A stretch of DNA of 64,000 nt from an uncultured bacterium (lineage in GTDB: Bacteria > Myxococcota_A > Bradymonadia > UBA7976 > VGTA01): contig CALSSE010000020.1 of the NCBI GenBank assembly GCA_943788935.1, positions 1 to 64,000 on the forward strand, written 5' to 3'. The first letter of the stretch is position 1. Every line of letters begins with the position of its first letter. Shown in pieces: positions 25,247 through 36,031 of this stretch. A program made the translations under genes and the position numbers. The notes beneath the pieces were generated by a model. It was not told where the DNA came from. It saw nothing but the letters and a program-made list of their open reading frames with translations, and did not search any database.

Positions 25247-27370
25247 ATGAATCATCCACATGATACAGATACCCCCCCTATCCTTCAGGGGACAGTCGCT
25301 CAAAACCAAGGTTTAGAGAATGAGCGAGTCGAAGATGTTTTACAGACGTCTAATCAGGTGCGTCATGACCCATGGCGAGAGGTTGGGAAACTTGTTGGCA
25401 GAGGTAAACCGAGCTTTCTCCCCCCTGAGGAGAGCCTCTCCGGCCTGTTAGCCCCTCAGCCAAGCGACATCACTCAACGTCTTCTCGAATTAGAGGCATC
25501 AGTCTCCCAACAAGAGCAGCAGTTGGAGGGCTTACTCAATATCGCTGCGAGCTTGAGACAGAGCACTACTCCTGAAGAGGCGATGCAAGCAATCGTCGTT
25601 CAGATCTCACAACTCCTCGGAGCAGATCGTACTACGATTTATGAAGTGAGCGAGGATAGAACCATGCTCAATGGTCTCGCAGTGCAGGGAGACGCGAGCA
25701 TCAAAGTGATGATTCAGAGTGGGCGGGGGATAGCGGGAATGGTCGCTAAAGAGAGGAGAGTGATCAATCTCAGAGATGCTTATGAGCATCCCAACTTTGA
25801 TATTCGAGTCGATCGTCATACTGGGTATCGAACGAGGTCTGTCCTCTGCGTTCCCATGTTTGGCTCACAGGGTGATGTCATCGGGGTGGTACAAGTACTC
25901 AATAAACTCACGGGGAGCTTCTCTCAAGAAGATCAAAATTTACTATGCGCCCTCGCTGCTCAAGCAGCGATTACCCTAGAGGCATTAAGACTTGAGCTCG
26001 CGCTCGCTTCTAGTAATGATCGACTCTTATCAGCCAAAGAGCAACTTAGTCGTCGACTTGAAGAGCAAGAGCTCCTCTATGAAATCGATAAGAAGGTCAC
26101 TCAGACCGATGACCTCAATATGATTGCCCACTCTGTACTCGCTAGAGCTGCTCAAGTCGTTAGAAGTGAGCATGTCGGTCTGTTTGTTGTAGACTCTGAG
26201 GATCATGGACCTGCCTATCTTAAGACCTCAGGTTCAGAAGATATTATTCCGCTCAAGAGGGTCCTTCTCGGAGAAGGAATCATGGGGACCGTGGCTTCAC
26301 GTGGCGAGGACTTTATACTCGTTGATGACACCTTTGAGAGAGAAGCGATCCCTAAGTCCCTCTGTGACATGTGCGGAGTAGATGTTCATAACGCCCTCGC
26401 TGCCTCTCTACATGATGGACAAAAGGTGATTGGCGCTCTTATCTTTGTTAATTGTGCCGTCCTCAGTGAGCAAGACCCAAGCTCTGAAAGCAGTGACTCT
26501 CTAAGGCCAGTGATCACCGATGAGCGATCATGGCTTGAGACGCTCGCCATCAAAGGAGGCAGTTATAGTGATTTTGATACCGTTGAGCTCTTCGATGAGC
26601 GCCGGCAAAAGCGTCTCAGAGCACTACGTTTTGTCTCCCTTATCGCCAGGCAACTAGGTCGGGCGATCTCTGCCGCCCTTGATCGAAAGACTGAGAGTCA
26701 ACAAGCGAGACTGATGGCCATTGGTCAAATGTTAAGTGGAGTTCTCCATGACCTCCGAGGTCCCATGACCTCCATCAGTGGATATACTCAACTTATGACT
26801 CGGTCTGACGACCGTGAGTTACGCGAAAAACTCGCCAAGACAGTGCTCGACAAGATCAGTAACTTTAATGAAATGACCCAAGATATTATCTCATTCGCCA
26901 AAGGCGAGAGAAAGGTTCTTTGGCGTAAGGTCTTCCTGAAACAATTCATTGAGAGCGTTTTAGAGACGATAAAGTTTGAGTTCGAAGAGAGCAGTGTCGA
27001 AATCAACATCGATAATCAAGCAGGTTCTATCGCTTATTTCGATGAGGGTAAGATGAGGAGAGTCGTCGTCAATATAGCTCGTAATGCCCGTCAAGCCCTA
27101 ATCAATCATGGCTTATTCTCTTGGACGCTGAGCCGCCAAGATGATGATTTGATCTTCAAGCTCACTGATAATGGTCCCGGAATCCCTCTCAGTATAAGGG
27201 ACAAAGTCTTCGAGGTCTTCGCTACCATGGGTAAAGAAGATGGTTCAGGACTCGGATTAGCGATCGTTCGACAAATTATTTCTGATCATGAAGGTCACAT
27301 TAACCTTCAGACAAAAACTAGCTACGGGACAACTTTTACGATTACTATCCCCCAAAGTGAGCGAGGGTAA
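25247..27370 (+). CDS. Double-GAF sensor histidine kinase
   Basis: A 707-residue soluble histidine kinase. Two GAF domains (about 75-250 and 275-480) are separated by a coiled coil. The HisKA phosphoacceptor is H501 in VLHDLRGPMTSI, and the HATPase domain has the N box NIARNARQAL, G1 DNGPGIP and G2 GSGLGLAIV. There is no transmembrane segment, so it senses a cytosolic signal; the first GAF resembles those binding cyclic nucleotides or other small ligands, and no haem or bilin Cys stands out. The second GAF holds a CDMC pair that might bind metal or act as a redox switch. No response regulator is next to it, so it is an orphan kinase. Confidence 0.9.
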   Translation: MNHPHDTDTPPILQGTVAQNQGLENERVEDVLQTSNQVRHDPWREVGKLVGRGKPSFLPPEESLSGLLAPQPSDITQRLLELEASVSQQEQQLEGLLNIAASLRQSTTPEEAMQAIVVQISQLLGADRTTIYEVSEDRTMLNGLAVQGDASIKVMIQSGRGIAGMVAKERRVINLRDAYEHPNFDIRVDRHTGYRTRSVLCVPMFGSQGDVIGVVQVLNKLTGSFSQEDQNLLCALAAQAAITLEALRLELALASSNDRLLSAKEQLSRRLEEQELLYEIDKKVTQTDDLNMIAHSVLARAAQVVRSEHVGLFVVDSEDHGPAYLKTSGSEDIIPLKRVLLGEGIMGTVASRGEDFILVDDTFEREAIPKSLCDMCGVDVHNALAASLHDGQKVIGALIFVNCAVLSEQDPSSESSDSLRPVITDERSWLETLAIKGGSYSDFDTVELFDERRQKRLRALRFVSLIARQLGRAISAALDRKTESQQARLMAIGQMLSGVLHDLRGPMTSISGYTQLMTRSDDRELREKLAKTVLDKISNFNEMTQDIISFAKGERKVLWRKVFLKQFIESVLETIKFEFEESSVEINIDNQAGSIAYFDEGKMRRVVVNIARNARQALINHGLFSWTLSRQDDDLIFKLTDNGPGIPLSIRDKVFEVFATMGKEDGSGLGLAIVRQIISDHEGHINLQTKTSYGTTFTITIPQSERG

Positions 27371-27453
27371 ACTAATTAAATAAGCAACAATGAAACGTAC
27401 CCAGGTCTATTTCAGCATGATATATGCTCAAAAAACATCCTCTCTGTTATCAT

Positions 27454-27470
27454 GAGCTTATTATAAGCTC
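27454..27470. promoter_or_regulatory. 17-bp perfect palindrome upstream of the zinc-ribbon membrane protein
   Basis: GAGCTTAT-T-ATAAGCTC, 8-bp perfect arms around one base, ending 47 bp before the next start codon. It is not followed by a T-run, so an operator is likelier than a terminator. Confidence 0.4.
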
Positions 27471-27517
27471 TCCCTCTACTAATCACATCGATCCCATCAA
27501 TCGCAGAAGTAAAACCT

Positions 27518-28435
27518 ATGATATACCTCACGCTCTTAGCGATTATTGCCCTTATCGTCATACCGATATTAGTCTCCATCGCTGAGTCCCAGCGACATCG
27601 AGTCACTTCAGATGATGAGGGTTTTTGGACGCTATCTCGAGCGCTAATGGGTGGATGTCATCTAAAGCTACACCCTGACCCCATGCCTATTGTTTGGTTC
27701 GATGTTGGACTGAGTCAAGGTCGACTACATATAGGTCAAAGAGCAGGGGACAACGGTTGGTGGTTCGAAGGCAGATTATATCTTTCATCCCCTCTAGGCT
27801 TTGCTGCCCGACTACACACCCCGGTAGCTCCCCCTTTGCAGCCTTCGCTACCGGGTATGGTCATTGTTGAAGATGATGATAAAGATAGTGAACTAAAGCT
27901 CAATCAATTCAGTATTGAGACCAATGCTAGACCTCGGTTAATGCAGTGCTTAGACGAGGATGATGTTCGTCTCTTAATTAAATCATTAAAAAAAGCGCTC
28001 AAGGTCAACACCTGTGAACTCATCTTTGCTCACAAGGTTTTCATTGTTAGAGGCAGAGTCGCCGAGGGTAGTAGCGCCAGTGATGTAATCGAACGTATTG
28101 GACCCCATTTGGCAAACTGGCTTCGACAGATCGTAGTACCACTAAACCAATCTTCTGATCGCTTAATCACTCGTAATGAAAGTTTCCAATGTCCGGTATC
28201 TGCTGTTGATCTACGCTATGGCTACCCAAACGGAGAGATTTGGCGTTGTCCACACTGTTCTACTGAGATGTATAGAGCAGCCATGGAGATTATGAAGGGG
28301 TGCATTAATCCGAGATGCGAATCAACCATTGATGGAGTCTCAGATGAGGTCATGGAGAAGGGTAGACTTCATATCGAGATTCAAGAGGTAGACCAAAGCG
28401 AAATCGGTGACTTAGGTTGGGTCAATCGGAGCTAA
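27518..28435 (+). CDS. Membrane-anchored protein with C-terminal zinc ribbon, unknown function
   Basis: A 305-residue protein. An N-terminal hydrophobic segment (about 2-20) anchors it; the middle region is not recognised, and near the C-terminus CPHC (244-247) and CINPRC (262-267) form a four-Cys zinc-ribbon-like knuckle. Its last 24 bases overlap the end of the convergent methyltransferase gene. The protein probably faces the cytoplasm, since zinc ribbons of this kind are cytosolic; the sequence does not decide this. Confidence 0.72.
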   Translation: MIYLTLLAIIALIVIPILVSIAESQRHRVTSDDEGFWTLSRALMGGCHLKLHPDPMPIVWFDVGLSQGRLHIGQRAGDNGWWFEGRLYLSSPLGFAARLHTPVAPPLQPSLPGMVIVEDDDKDSELKLNQFSIETNARPRLMQCLDEDDVRLLIKSLKKALKVNTCELIFAHKVFIVRGRVAEGSSASDVIERIGPHLANWLRQIVVPLNQSSDRLITRNESFQCPVSAVDLRYGYPNGEIWRCPHCSTEMYRAAMEIMKGCINPRCESTIDGVSDEVMEKGRLHIEIQEVDQSEIGDLGWVNRS

Positions 28436-29218
28436 CAGTCGCCAAGACCAATAACGATTCATATCTCCCTCAATCGTTGTGAGATGTGGTGAAGAGAGCT
28501 GAGGAGCTCTCTTGGCGATCTCCTCTAGCCAGGCGACTTCTTCGCTAGCAGACATCCAATGACAGTACCTTGGGGTATGGCTCTCTCCTGCCCATCCCAA
28601 GAGTCGATCTCCAGGCTCGATTAAGTCAGAAGATAACTCGCTATACTTAGAGAGACTCTGATCCCAAGGGAGGTATTTTTTCTCATATCGTTCAGAAGCT
28701 CCAAAATCCCATAGACTTATACTTATAAAACCATCGAGACTTAAGTGGCGGGCAGCCCAGACTACGAGAGCCACTCTCGCTTCAAAGCTGTAGATGTGAT
28801 GCATCACTCCAAACAAGACCACCCAATTACTCTCAAACTTAACCCTCTCTCCTTCGATCAAAGCGCTAGACCAATCGAATGAGAACCATTGACAATAGAA
28901 CCCTAGAGACCTCTCCTGAGCGATACCCAAGAGTTCTTTACTCCGCTCTAGTCCCATATACGAGTCTAATACCCCACCCTGCTCATCAACCCAAATTCGC
29001 TGAAGAAAGTCAGCAAACCTTCCTCCTCCACAGCCGATATCTAGCACTCTCGAGGGGTGATGAGCGAGATCATCTAACAGAGACCGCCACCCCCGCCATC
29101 CATAGCCTCTCGTAGAGTGAAACGCATCAGCATAGTGTCGATAAAACAGCTCGTTCATGCTCTCCAAAGCCTTGAAGTGAGCTTTCTGTTTCGATGATAG
29201 GACCGATGAAGACATCAT
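28412..29218 (-). CDS. Class I SAM-dependent methyltransferase
   Basis: A 268-residue protein with the SAM-binding motif I VLDIGCGGGRF (about 58-68) and the later acidic GLERSKELL strand end, followed by WVVLFGVMHHIYSF, a typical motif IV region of small-molecule or tRNA-type methyltransferases. The length and the MHH motif are reminiscent of tRNA wobble-uridine (Trm9/ALKBH8-type) methyltransferases. Trm9 acts on the cm5U made by Elongator, and the neighbour at 29416 is an Elp3 homologue, divergently arranged; this pairing is suggestive but the family assignment is inference. Convergent 24-bp overlap with the preceding gene. Confidence 0.78.
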   Translation of the reverse strand: MMSSSVLSSKQKAHFKALESMNELFYRHYADAFHSTRGYGWRGWRSLLDDLAHHPSRVLDIGCGGGRFADFLQRIWVDEQGGVLDSYMGLERSKELLGIAQERSLGFYCQWFSFDWSSALIEGERVKFESNWVVLFGVMHHIYSFEARVALVVWAARHLSLDGFISISLWDFGASERYEKKYLPWDQSLSKYSELSSDLIEPGDRLLGWAGESHTPRYCHWMSASEEVAWLEEIAKRAPQLSSPHLTTIEGDMNRYWSWRLLAPIDPT

Positions 29219-29276
29219 AACTAACCTTAAAGAGATATCGATGATTCAGTTGACTCCATGCAACTATCCACTTTAG

Positions 29277-29297
29277 ACATCTGTATTATAAAGATGT
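29277..29297. promoter_or_regulatory. Inverted repeat between divergent methyltransferase and Elp3 genes
   Basis: ACATCT - 9 nt - AGATGT (perfect 6-bp arms), flanked by TTTA and TAAA. Its position in a 197-bp divergent gap makes it a candidate shared operator. The signal is modest. Confidence 0.3.
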
Positions 29298-29415
29298 AAA
29301 GAGTTGATTAGCGATTGAACGCATGATTAATCGTTAGAAGAGCATGCGTCCTCGACTTTATTTATAGCGTGTAGAGTAATAGCTCTATGTCTCTCACCGC
29401 AGAAAAGCGATTACG

Positions 29416-31296
29416 GTGTCAATAAACGATTCATCAAAGATAGGTCATCAGCAGCGACTCAAATACGACCCAGGCCCTGACCTTGAGCATTTAGAACAGC
29501 TGCTTCATGCCCTCATAAAGAGTCCACCACAGAGTGATGAAGAGTGGCGAAAGATCCTCAGACGGCACCCTAAGCAAGGAGGAGGGTTTTATGGTAAACC
29601 TGCCCTCATCGCTGGAGCTCGTCGCTTAGTCTCTCTTGGTCGGCTAGACCCTCTAGAGTGTCATAAGGTTCTTCGTCAGTCTTTGAGGATGAAGCCTACA
29701 CGAACTCAGAGCGGTGTATCGACTGTAACCGTTCTCACCAAACCTTACCCCTGCCCCGGTCAATGTATCTTTTGTCCTAATGATGTAAAGATGCCTAAGA
29801 GTTATTTATCAGATGAACCTGGGGCGCAACGCGCTGCTAATAATAGATTTGACCCTTTCGCTCAAACATGGAATCGCCTCCTCGCTTTACATAATATCGG
29901 TCACCCCGTAGATAAAATAGAGCTGATCGTCCTCGGAGGTACGTGGTCTTCATATACACTAGACTATAGAAGGTTTTTCATCGGAAAAGTCTTTGAAGCC
30001 GCCAACCTGTTTGGAGAGGCGCTAGAGGCTTATCTCACTCTAGGAGGAAGCCCTCCTGATGCTTATGATGTTGAGACGATCTCCTCCCCAAAAATCGAGC
30101 TACCTAGCGATCTAGGGGTAAGTCTATTCACTACCACCACATCGCCTGAGAGCACCTATAACCGAGTCGTATCTCGTTCACTCAGAGCTCATCATGATGG
30201 CCGACTCAACCGAGATGATGAATCTCTCTCATGGGGTGAAGTGGACCTCGTTCACCAGTTAAACGTGGAGTCAAAATGCCGGGTCGTTGGCTTAGCCATA
30301 GAGACTCGTCCTGATGAAATTAATGCCACTGAAATAGATCACCTTCGACGCTTGGGGGCGACCAAGATTCAACTCGGGGTGCAGAGCCTCAACGATCAGG
30401 TTTTGCAGCTCAATAAAAGAGGGCACAGCGCAGATCAGGCTCGGGAAGCAGCTTCGGCTCTGAGGAGCGCGGGCTTCAAGCTCCATTTCCATTGGATGGC
30501 TAATCTTTTAGGTTCCTCCATCGAAGAAGATAAAAGAGACTTTCAACGCCTGTTTGAAGACCCCGCCTTATCTCCTGATGAGCTTAAACTCTACCCCTGC
30601 TCACTCATCCCCAATACTCCACTGATGAGCCATTATCAAGCAGGAGAATGGCGACCCTATTCACGAGAAGAGCTCCTTGAGTTACTCTGCGTGATCATGC
30701 CTCAAGCCCCACTTTACTGCAGGTTGACCCGTGTTATTCGTGATATCCCATCAACCGATATACATGTAGGAAACCAAGAGACTAATTTTCGAGAGGTTGC
30801 CGAACAGACACTCGCTGAGCGTGGTATACAGCTACAAGAGATTCGAGCTCGCGAAGTGAGAGGTCAAAAGCTAAGCCAATCACCTCCACTCCTCAAATGT
30901 ACAAGATATCAAACCTCGGTCAGCGAAGAGATCTTTTTATCTTTCGAAGATGCGAAGAAAGGCCTAATACTAGGCTTCTGTCGCCTCTCATTACCCCATC
31001 GAGGAGAAGAGTTACCGCAAGAGCGTCACCTCTCTCCTGCGATGAGTGAAGAACTCTCTAATGCTGCTATTATTCGAGAAGTGCATGTCTATGGACAGAG
31101 CCTCAATATCGATGAAGACTCAGCATCAGCAGTTCAACATCGAGGTTTTGGTAAGAGACTCATAGAGCGCGCTAAGCTAGAATCACAAGCTGCAGGATAC
31201 GAGAGGCTCGCTGTAATCTCAGCGATCGGAACAAGAGCCTATTATCAGAAGCTAGGATTTACTCTGAATCGATATTACCAACACTTAACTCTATGA
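29416..31296 (+). CDS. elp3: Bacterial Elp3: radical-SAM/GNAT tRNA U34 carboxymethyl-modification enzyme
   Basis: A 626-residue homologue of the catalytic subunit of eukaryotic/archaeal Elongator, which makes cm5U at the wobble position of tRNA from acetyl-CoA and SAM. The radical-SAM cluster motif is C113-x3-C117-x2-C120 (KPYPCPGQCIFCPND), followed by the family's LGGTWSSY and GVQSLNDQVL segments, the tRNA-binding GNQETNFREVAE stretch, and a C-terminal acetyltransferase domain (about 470-626; HRGFGKRLIERA as the acetyl-CoA loop). The start is GTG with a weak ribosome site. In yeast Elp3 works with five other subunits; a minority of bacteria carry a single Elp3, and no other Elongator subunit is expected here. 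Confidence 0.93.
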   Translation: MSINDSSKIGHQQRLKYDPGPDLEHLEQLLHALIKSPPQSDEEWRKILRRHPKQGGGFYGKPALIAGARRLVSLGRLDPLECHKVLRQSLRMKPTRTQSGVSTVTVLTKPYPCPGQCIFCPNDVKMPKSYLSDEPGAQRAANNRFDPFAQTWNRLLALHNIGHPVDKIELIVLGGTWSSYTLDYRRFFIGKVFEAANLFGEALEAYLTLGGSPPDAYDVETISSPKIELPSDLGVSLFTTTTSPESTYNRVVSRSLRAHHDGRLNRDDESLSWGEVDLVHQLNVESKCRVVGLAIETRPDEINATEIDHLRRLGATKIQLGVQSLNDQVLQLNKRGHSADQAREAASALRSAGFKLHFHWMANLLGSSIEEDKRDFQRLFEDPALSPDELKLYPCSLIPNTPLMSHYQAGEWRPYSREELLELLCVIMPQAPLYCRLTRVIRDIPSTDIHVGNQETNFREVAEQTLAERGIQLQEIRAREVRGQKLSQSPPLLKCTRYQTSVSEEIFLSFEDAKKGLILGFCRLSLPHRGEELPQERHLSPAMSEELSNAAIIREVHVYGQSLNIDEDSASAVQHRGFGKRLIERAKLESQAAGYERLAVISAIGTRAYYQKLGFTLNRYYQHLTL

Positions 31297-31399
31297 GATG
31301 ATATTCCCTGTCCATCTCTTGTCGGGAAGTCAAAGACAACGTATAAAGACGATAGATTTCGATTTTAAGACCATCGCCTATCTCAGGAACTCAACAAAC

Positions 31400-33041
<1,642 letters not shown>

Positions 33042-33045
33042 AAAC

Positions 33046-33849
33046 TTATAGAGGTTGATGGTGACGATGAGCTCTAGAAGGTCTCACAAAACTATACAGT
33101 GGTAGTCCACTTTCACAGGACAAACGATGAGCGCCACTGCTCGCCGCACCGATAGTAATCAGCGCCCCCACCGCGACTTTATAGGCCTTCAAAGCGATCT
33201 CATAGCCCGCCCTACTACTCACAAACAAGCTCCAACCCGAGAGCTCTTCGAGATCAGCGTTCATCGACGCTCCGATCACCTTGTCTACAGCATTATGACG
33301 ACCGACATCAGCTGCATGATAACTGAGCTCGCCCTGTGGACTAAATAGCGCCGCTGCATGGGCTCCACCAGTCAAAGAGAACAACGATGGGTGTCGATTA
33401 AACTTCTCCAAATACTCTTTGATGGTGGCTTGAGATAAATGAATTGGCGCCCATCCCGCACTAGATAGGGGCTCTATTTTTTTTAAGTGTGACTCCTCTA
33501 AACTACATAAGCCACAGCTCGATGAGACATAGGAGCTCCTCGCTCGCGGCGTATATGAGACTCCAGAGGCTAGACTAACTTTGATGAAGTCAATCCACCC
33601 CCCTTCATCATTTTCTCGATCACATGGGCTGATCGACGCGATGTCATCCGCATATTCAATCACCCCCTCAGTTCTCAAAAACCCCATAATTAATCGTTGA
33701 TCATCTCCGGGCGTCCTCATTAATGTCGCATATGGATAACCTTGAACGATCACGCTCAGCGGGCGTTCTTCAGCGATATAGTCATGATACCGTCCTCCTC
33801 TCTCATCAAAGAGAGAAACCTCTAAAGCGGCGTCTAAGTTATCACTCAT
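33046..33849 (-). CDS. fdhD: Formate dehydrogenase accessory sulfurtransferase FdhD
   Basis: Transfers sulphur from a cysteine desulfurase to the bis-MGD molybdenum/tungsten cofactor for formate dehydrogenase. The 267-residue protein carries the sulphur-carrying pair C112-x-x-C115 (SSSCGLCSLEES), followed by the family signature TGGAHAAALF...HAADVGRHNAVDKVIG. No formate dehydrogenase gene is in the window. Its 3' end is four bases from the end of the convergent Pro-Ala gene. The start codon lies at the last unit of a six-copy 16-bp repeat whose every unit contains an ATG-like element, which may affect initiation. Confidence 0.95.
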   Translation of the reverse strand: MSDNLDAALEVSLFDERGGRYHDYIAEERPLSVIVQGYPYATLMRTPGDDQRLIMGFLRTEGVIEYADDIASISPCDRENDEGGWIDFIKVSLASGVSYTPRARSSYVSSSCGLCSLEESHLKKIEPLSSAGWAPIHLSQATIKEYLEKFNRHPSLFSLTGGAHAAALFSPQGELSYHAADVGRHNAVDKVIGASMNADLEELSGWSLFVSSRAGYEIALKAYKVAVGALITIGAASSGAHRLSCESGLPLYSFVRPSRAHRHHQPL

Positions 33850-33940
33850 TAATCAACTCAATCATTAATCCACTCACTCATTAATCCACTCACTCATTGA
33901 TCAACTCAATCATTAATCCACTCACTCATTAGTCAACTCA
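33845..33940. repeat. 16-bp tandem repeat, six copies, covering the fdhD start
   Basis: The plus-strand unit CTCATTAATCCACTCA (with a few substitutions) occurs six times head-to-tail. It begins 6 nt beyond the stop of the TPR gene, and its last unit contains the fdhD ATG at 33849. On the coding strand most units hold ATGAG or ATGAT preceded by TTA, so there are several alternative upstream ATGs. Confidence 0.95.
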
Positions 33941-33946
33941 CTCTGT

Positions 33947-34996
33947 CTAACCGACTAGTCTCTGCCACCACGAAGAATCTCTTTTAAGTTTGTTATCATT
34001 GTCGAGTTTATGGTTAAGCTCTCGAATCTTTTTTTGGATCTTGATTTGATCTTCGGGAGTAGCGAAATATTTCATCAGAGAGAGCTGTGAAATCGCTTGA
34101 TCATAACGACCTAGCTGTTGATATAGAGTAGCGAGTTTGTCATACAATGAATAAAGAGGTCGATCACCATCGAGCGCCAAATGATAATGCTTAATTGACC
34201 TCTTGCAAGCGTGGCGACTATAATAATCCCCGAGTATCGTATGAGCGATAGAGCACCTATAGTTAATACGAATCGCCTTCTTGAGCGCTCTCAATCCACG
34301 CTTTGTATCAGAGTGTGCAAGAAAGACTCTCCCCGATAATGCCCAGACGACATCACTCCTTCTATATTCATACCTGAGTCGCGCTAGCTCCGTCTCTGCT
34401 CGATGAATAGACCCGAGATCACAGAGGGCTCTCGCTAGAGAGAGACGACATTGATGCGCCTGCGGGCTGATCTCTAAAGCTGTTTCATAAGCCTTAATCG
34501 CTCTCTGAGTAGACCCTGTATATTCTTCTAGTTTTCCAAGCATATAATAGGTTTCATAGCTCGCCTCATAACTGAGTCGCCAATTAATGAAGACCCTCAG
34601 ATCATTTAGCTGACCACATTGAGCGAATAAATTCATCAGAGAGATGACAATATATTTCACTAACTCTCCGTTAGTCCTTGAGTAGCTATGCTGATCTTTA
34701 TCGGTCATAGTTGGCGCATAAAGCGCTTGAGTTAGGTGACTCTTAGAGAGAACTAAGTCACCATAAGTACAGGCGAGCCGACCTGCCAAATAGTGGTGAA
34801 GTTGTGACCGAGAGACGACTCGTTGATCTGTCATAAGCCATCGGTAAGCAGTCTCTATTTGGTGCCTACGTACCCAAGTGGTCACTTTGAGAATCAGTGT
34901 CCTCTCTCGCTTATACTTCTGACGGTCGAACAGCTGTAAGAGCTCTTCTAACTTTGGCTCAGTGAGGTGTCGCCGATCCCAAAGGGATAGGCTCAC
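33947..34996 (-). CDS. TPR-repeat protein
   Basis: A 349-residue basic protein with at least five tetratricopeptide repeats (about 110-330; for example YYMLGKLEEYTGSTQRAIKAYETALEISP and HTILGDYYSRHACKRSIKHYHLAL). There is no signal peptide or membrane segment, so it is a cytosolic scaffold. Its start overlaps the PP2C phosphatase stop by four bases (ATGA), making a two-gene unit; it may bring the phosphatase to its substrates. TPR proteins beside PP2C phosphatases are common in myxobacteria with Ser/Thr kinase signalling. Confidence 0.85.
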   Translation of the reverse strand: MSLSLWDRRHLTEPKLEELLQLFDRQKYKRERTLILKVTTWVRRHQIETAYRWLMTDQRVVSRSQLHHYLAGRLACTYGDLVLSKSHLTQALYAPTMTDKDQHSYSRTNGELVKYIVISLMNLFAQCGQLNDLRVFINWRLSYEASYETYYMLGKLEEYTGSTQRAIKAYETALEISPQAHQCRLSLARALCDLGSIHRAETELARLRYEYRRSDVVWALSGRVFLAHSDTKRGLRALKKAIRINYRCSIAHTILGDYYSRHACKRSIKHYHLALDGDRPLYSLYDKLATLYQQLGRYDQAISQLSLMKYFATPEDQIKIQKKIRELNHKLDNDNKLKRDSSWWQRLVG

Positions 34997-35934
34997 CGCT
35001 CTATCCGACGCTTACCAATCTCCACAATAACTACGGTTGTATTATCTGTCCCGACACCGCTTGGACTGCTGAACTCTCGGGAATTGGCCTTATTGATCAA
35101 GGCCTGCGGAACCCTCGCCGATGCTGTCTCTAATACGGTACTGAGAATCTCAGCATCGCGTACATGCTCAATCAATCCATCTGAACATAAGATAAAGCGA
35201 TCACCTTCCCTCAACTTTATCGCCGCAATATCTGGCTCAATATCCATATAACTGCTGTTACGACTAATACTCTTTAAGATCAAGTTCCTCCGGATATGAA
35301 TTAGAGCTTGGTCAGGAGTAATCTCACCAAAGTTAACTAATTCTTGAACATAAGAGTGATCCTCTGTGACCTGAACTAAGCGCTCGCCCCTGATCAAATA
35401 AGCTCTACTATCACCTAGATGAGAGAAAAACGCGGTATCACCATAAACGAGGAGACTCGTCAAGGTGCTCCCCATACTCTCAAGTTCAGGATAGGCGTCA
35501 GTGATTCGAGTCACCTGATCACAAGCGCTCATCGTTGAGCGTTTGAGGACCGAATAAATATCTACCTCCTGTCCTCCTGACCGCATCTCCGCCTCTGCCT
35601 TAGAGAGAAGGGATACGGTTTGACGTCCCATCTCATGAGCCGAGATGGTCGAAGCGATCTGTCCACCAGCGTGTCCACCCATTCCATCTGCCACAATAAA
35701 GAGAGAGTGTTTGGGTAAGAGCCAAAATGAGTCTTCGTTAGCGAGGCGTTTACATCCCACGTGACTAGCTCCAAAGCCATTCACCTTGAAGGTTGGCTTC
35801 ACAGTATCAGCTCTTGGCGCTGAGAGTCTCTTAAGCGGAGGGACATCTCTCTTGGGGTTTAATCTAGGCAGGAGCTCACGTAAATCGCTTCTATTCGTGT
35901 AGGCTGATCTCATTAATCGCTTCTCCTTAGTCAC
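34993..35934 (-). CDS. PP2C-family Ser/Thr phosphatase
   Basis: A metal-dependent protein phosphatase of 313 residues with the expected motif order: FVADGMGGHAGGQIAS (metal-binding Asp), SMGSTLTSLLV, LGDSRAYLI, LCSDGLIEHV and VGTDNTTVVIVEI. A 50-residue basic N-terminal extension (with PKRDVPPLKRLSAP) precedes the catalytic core. It is translationally coupled to the TPR gene. It would oppose eukaryotic-type kinases; the pseudokinase-like protein at 8131 is the nearest kinase relative here. The 225-bp gap to 36160 lies upstream. Confidence 0.93.
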   Translation of the reverse strand: MTKEKRLMRSAYTNRSDLRELLPRLNPKRDVPPLKRLSAPRADTVKPTFKVNGFGASHVGCKRLANEDSFWLLPKHSLFIVADGMGGHAGGQIASTISAHEMGRQTVSLLSKAEAEMRSGGQEVDIYSVLKRSTMSACDQVTRITDAYPELESMGSTLTSLLVYGDTAFFSHLGDSRAYLIRGERLVQVTEDHSYVQELVNFGEITPDQALIHIRRNLILKSISRNSSYMDIEPDIAAIKLREGDRFILCSDGLIEHVRDAEILSTVLETASARVPQALINKANSREFSSPSGVGTDNTTVVIVEIGKRRIER

Positions 35935-36031
35935 TCATCAAACTAGTAGAGGATGCTTTAGACAATAAACTAAATAGAAACTTTAGATCTATGCATCGGA
36001 AAAAATTTACAAAGTGTATTAGAGGATTAAA

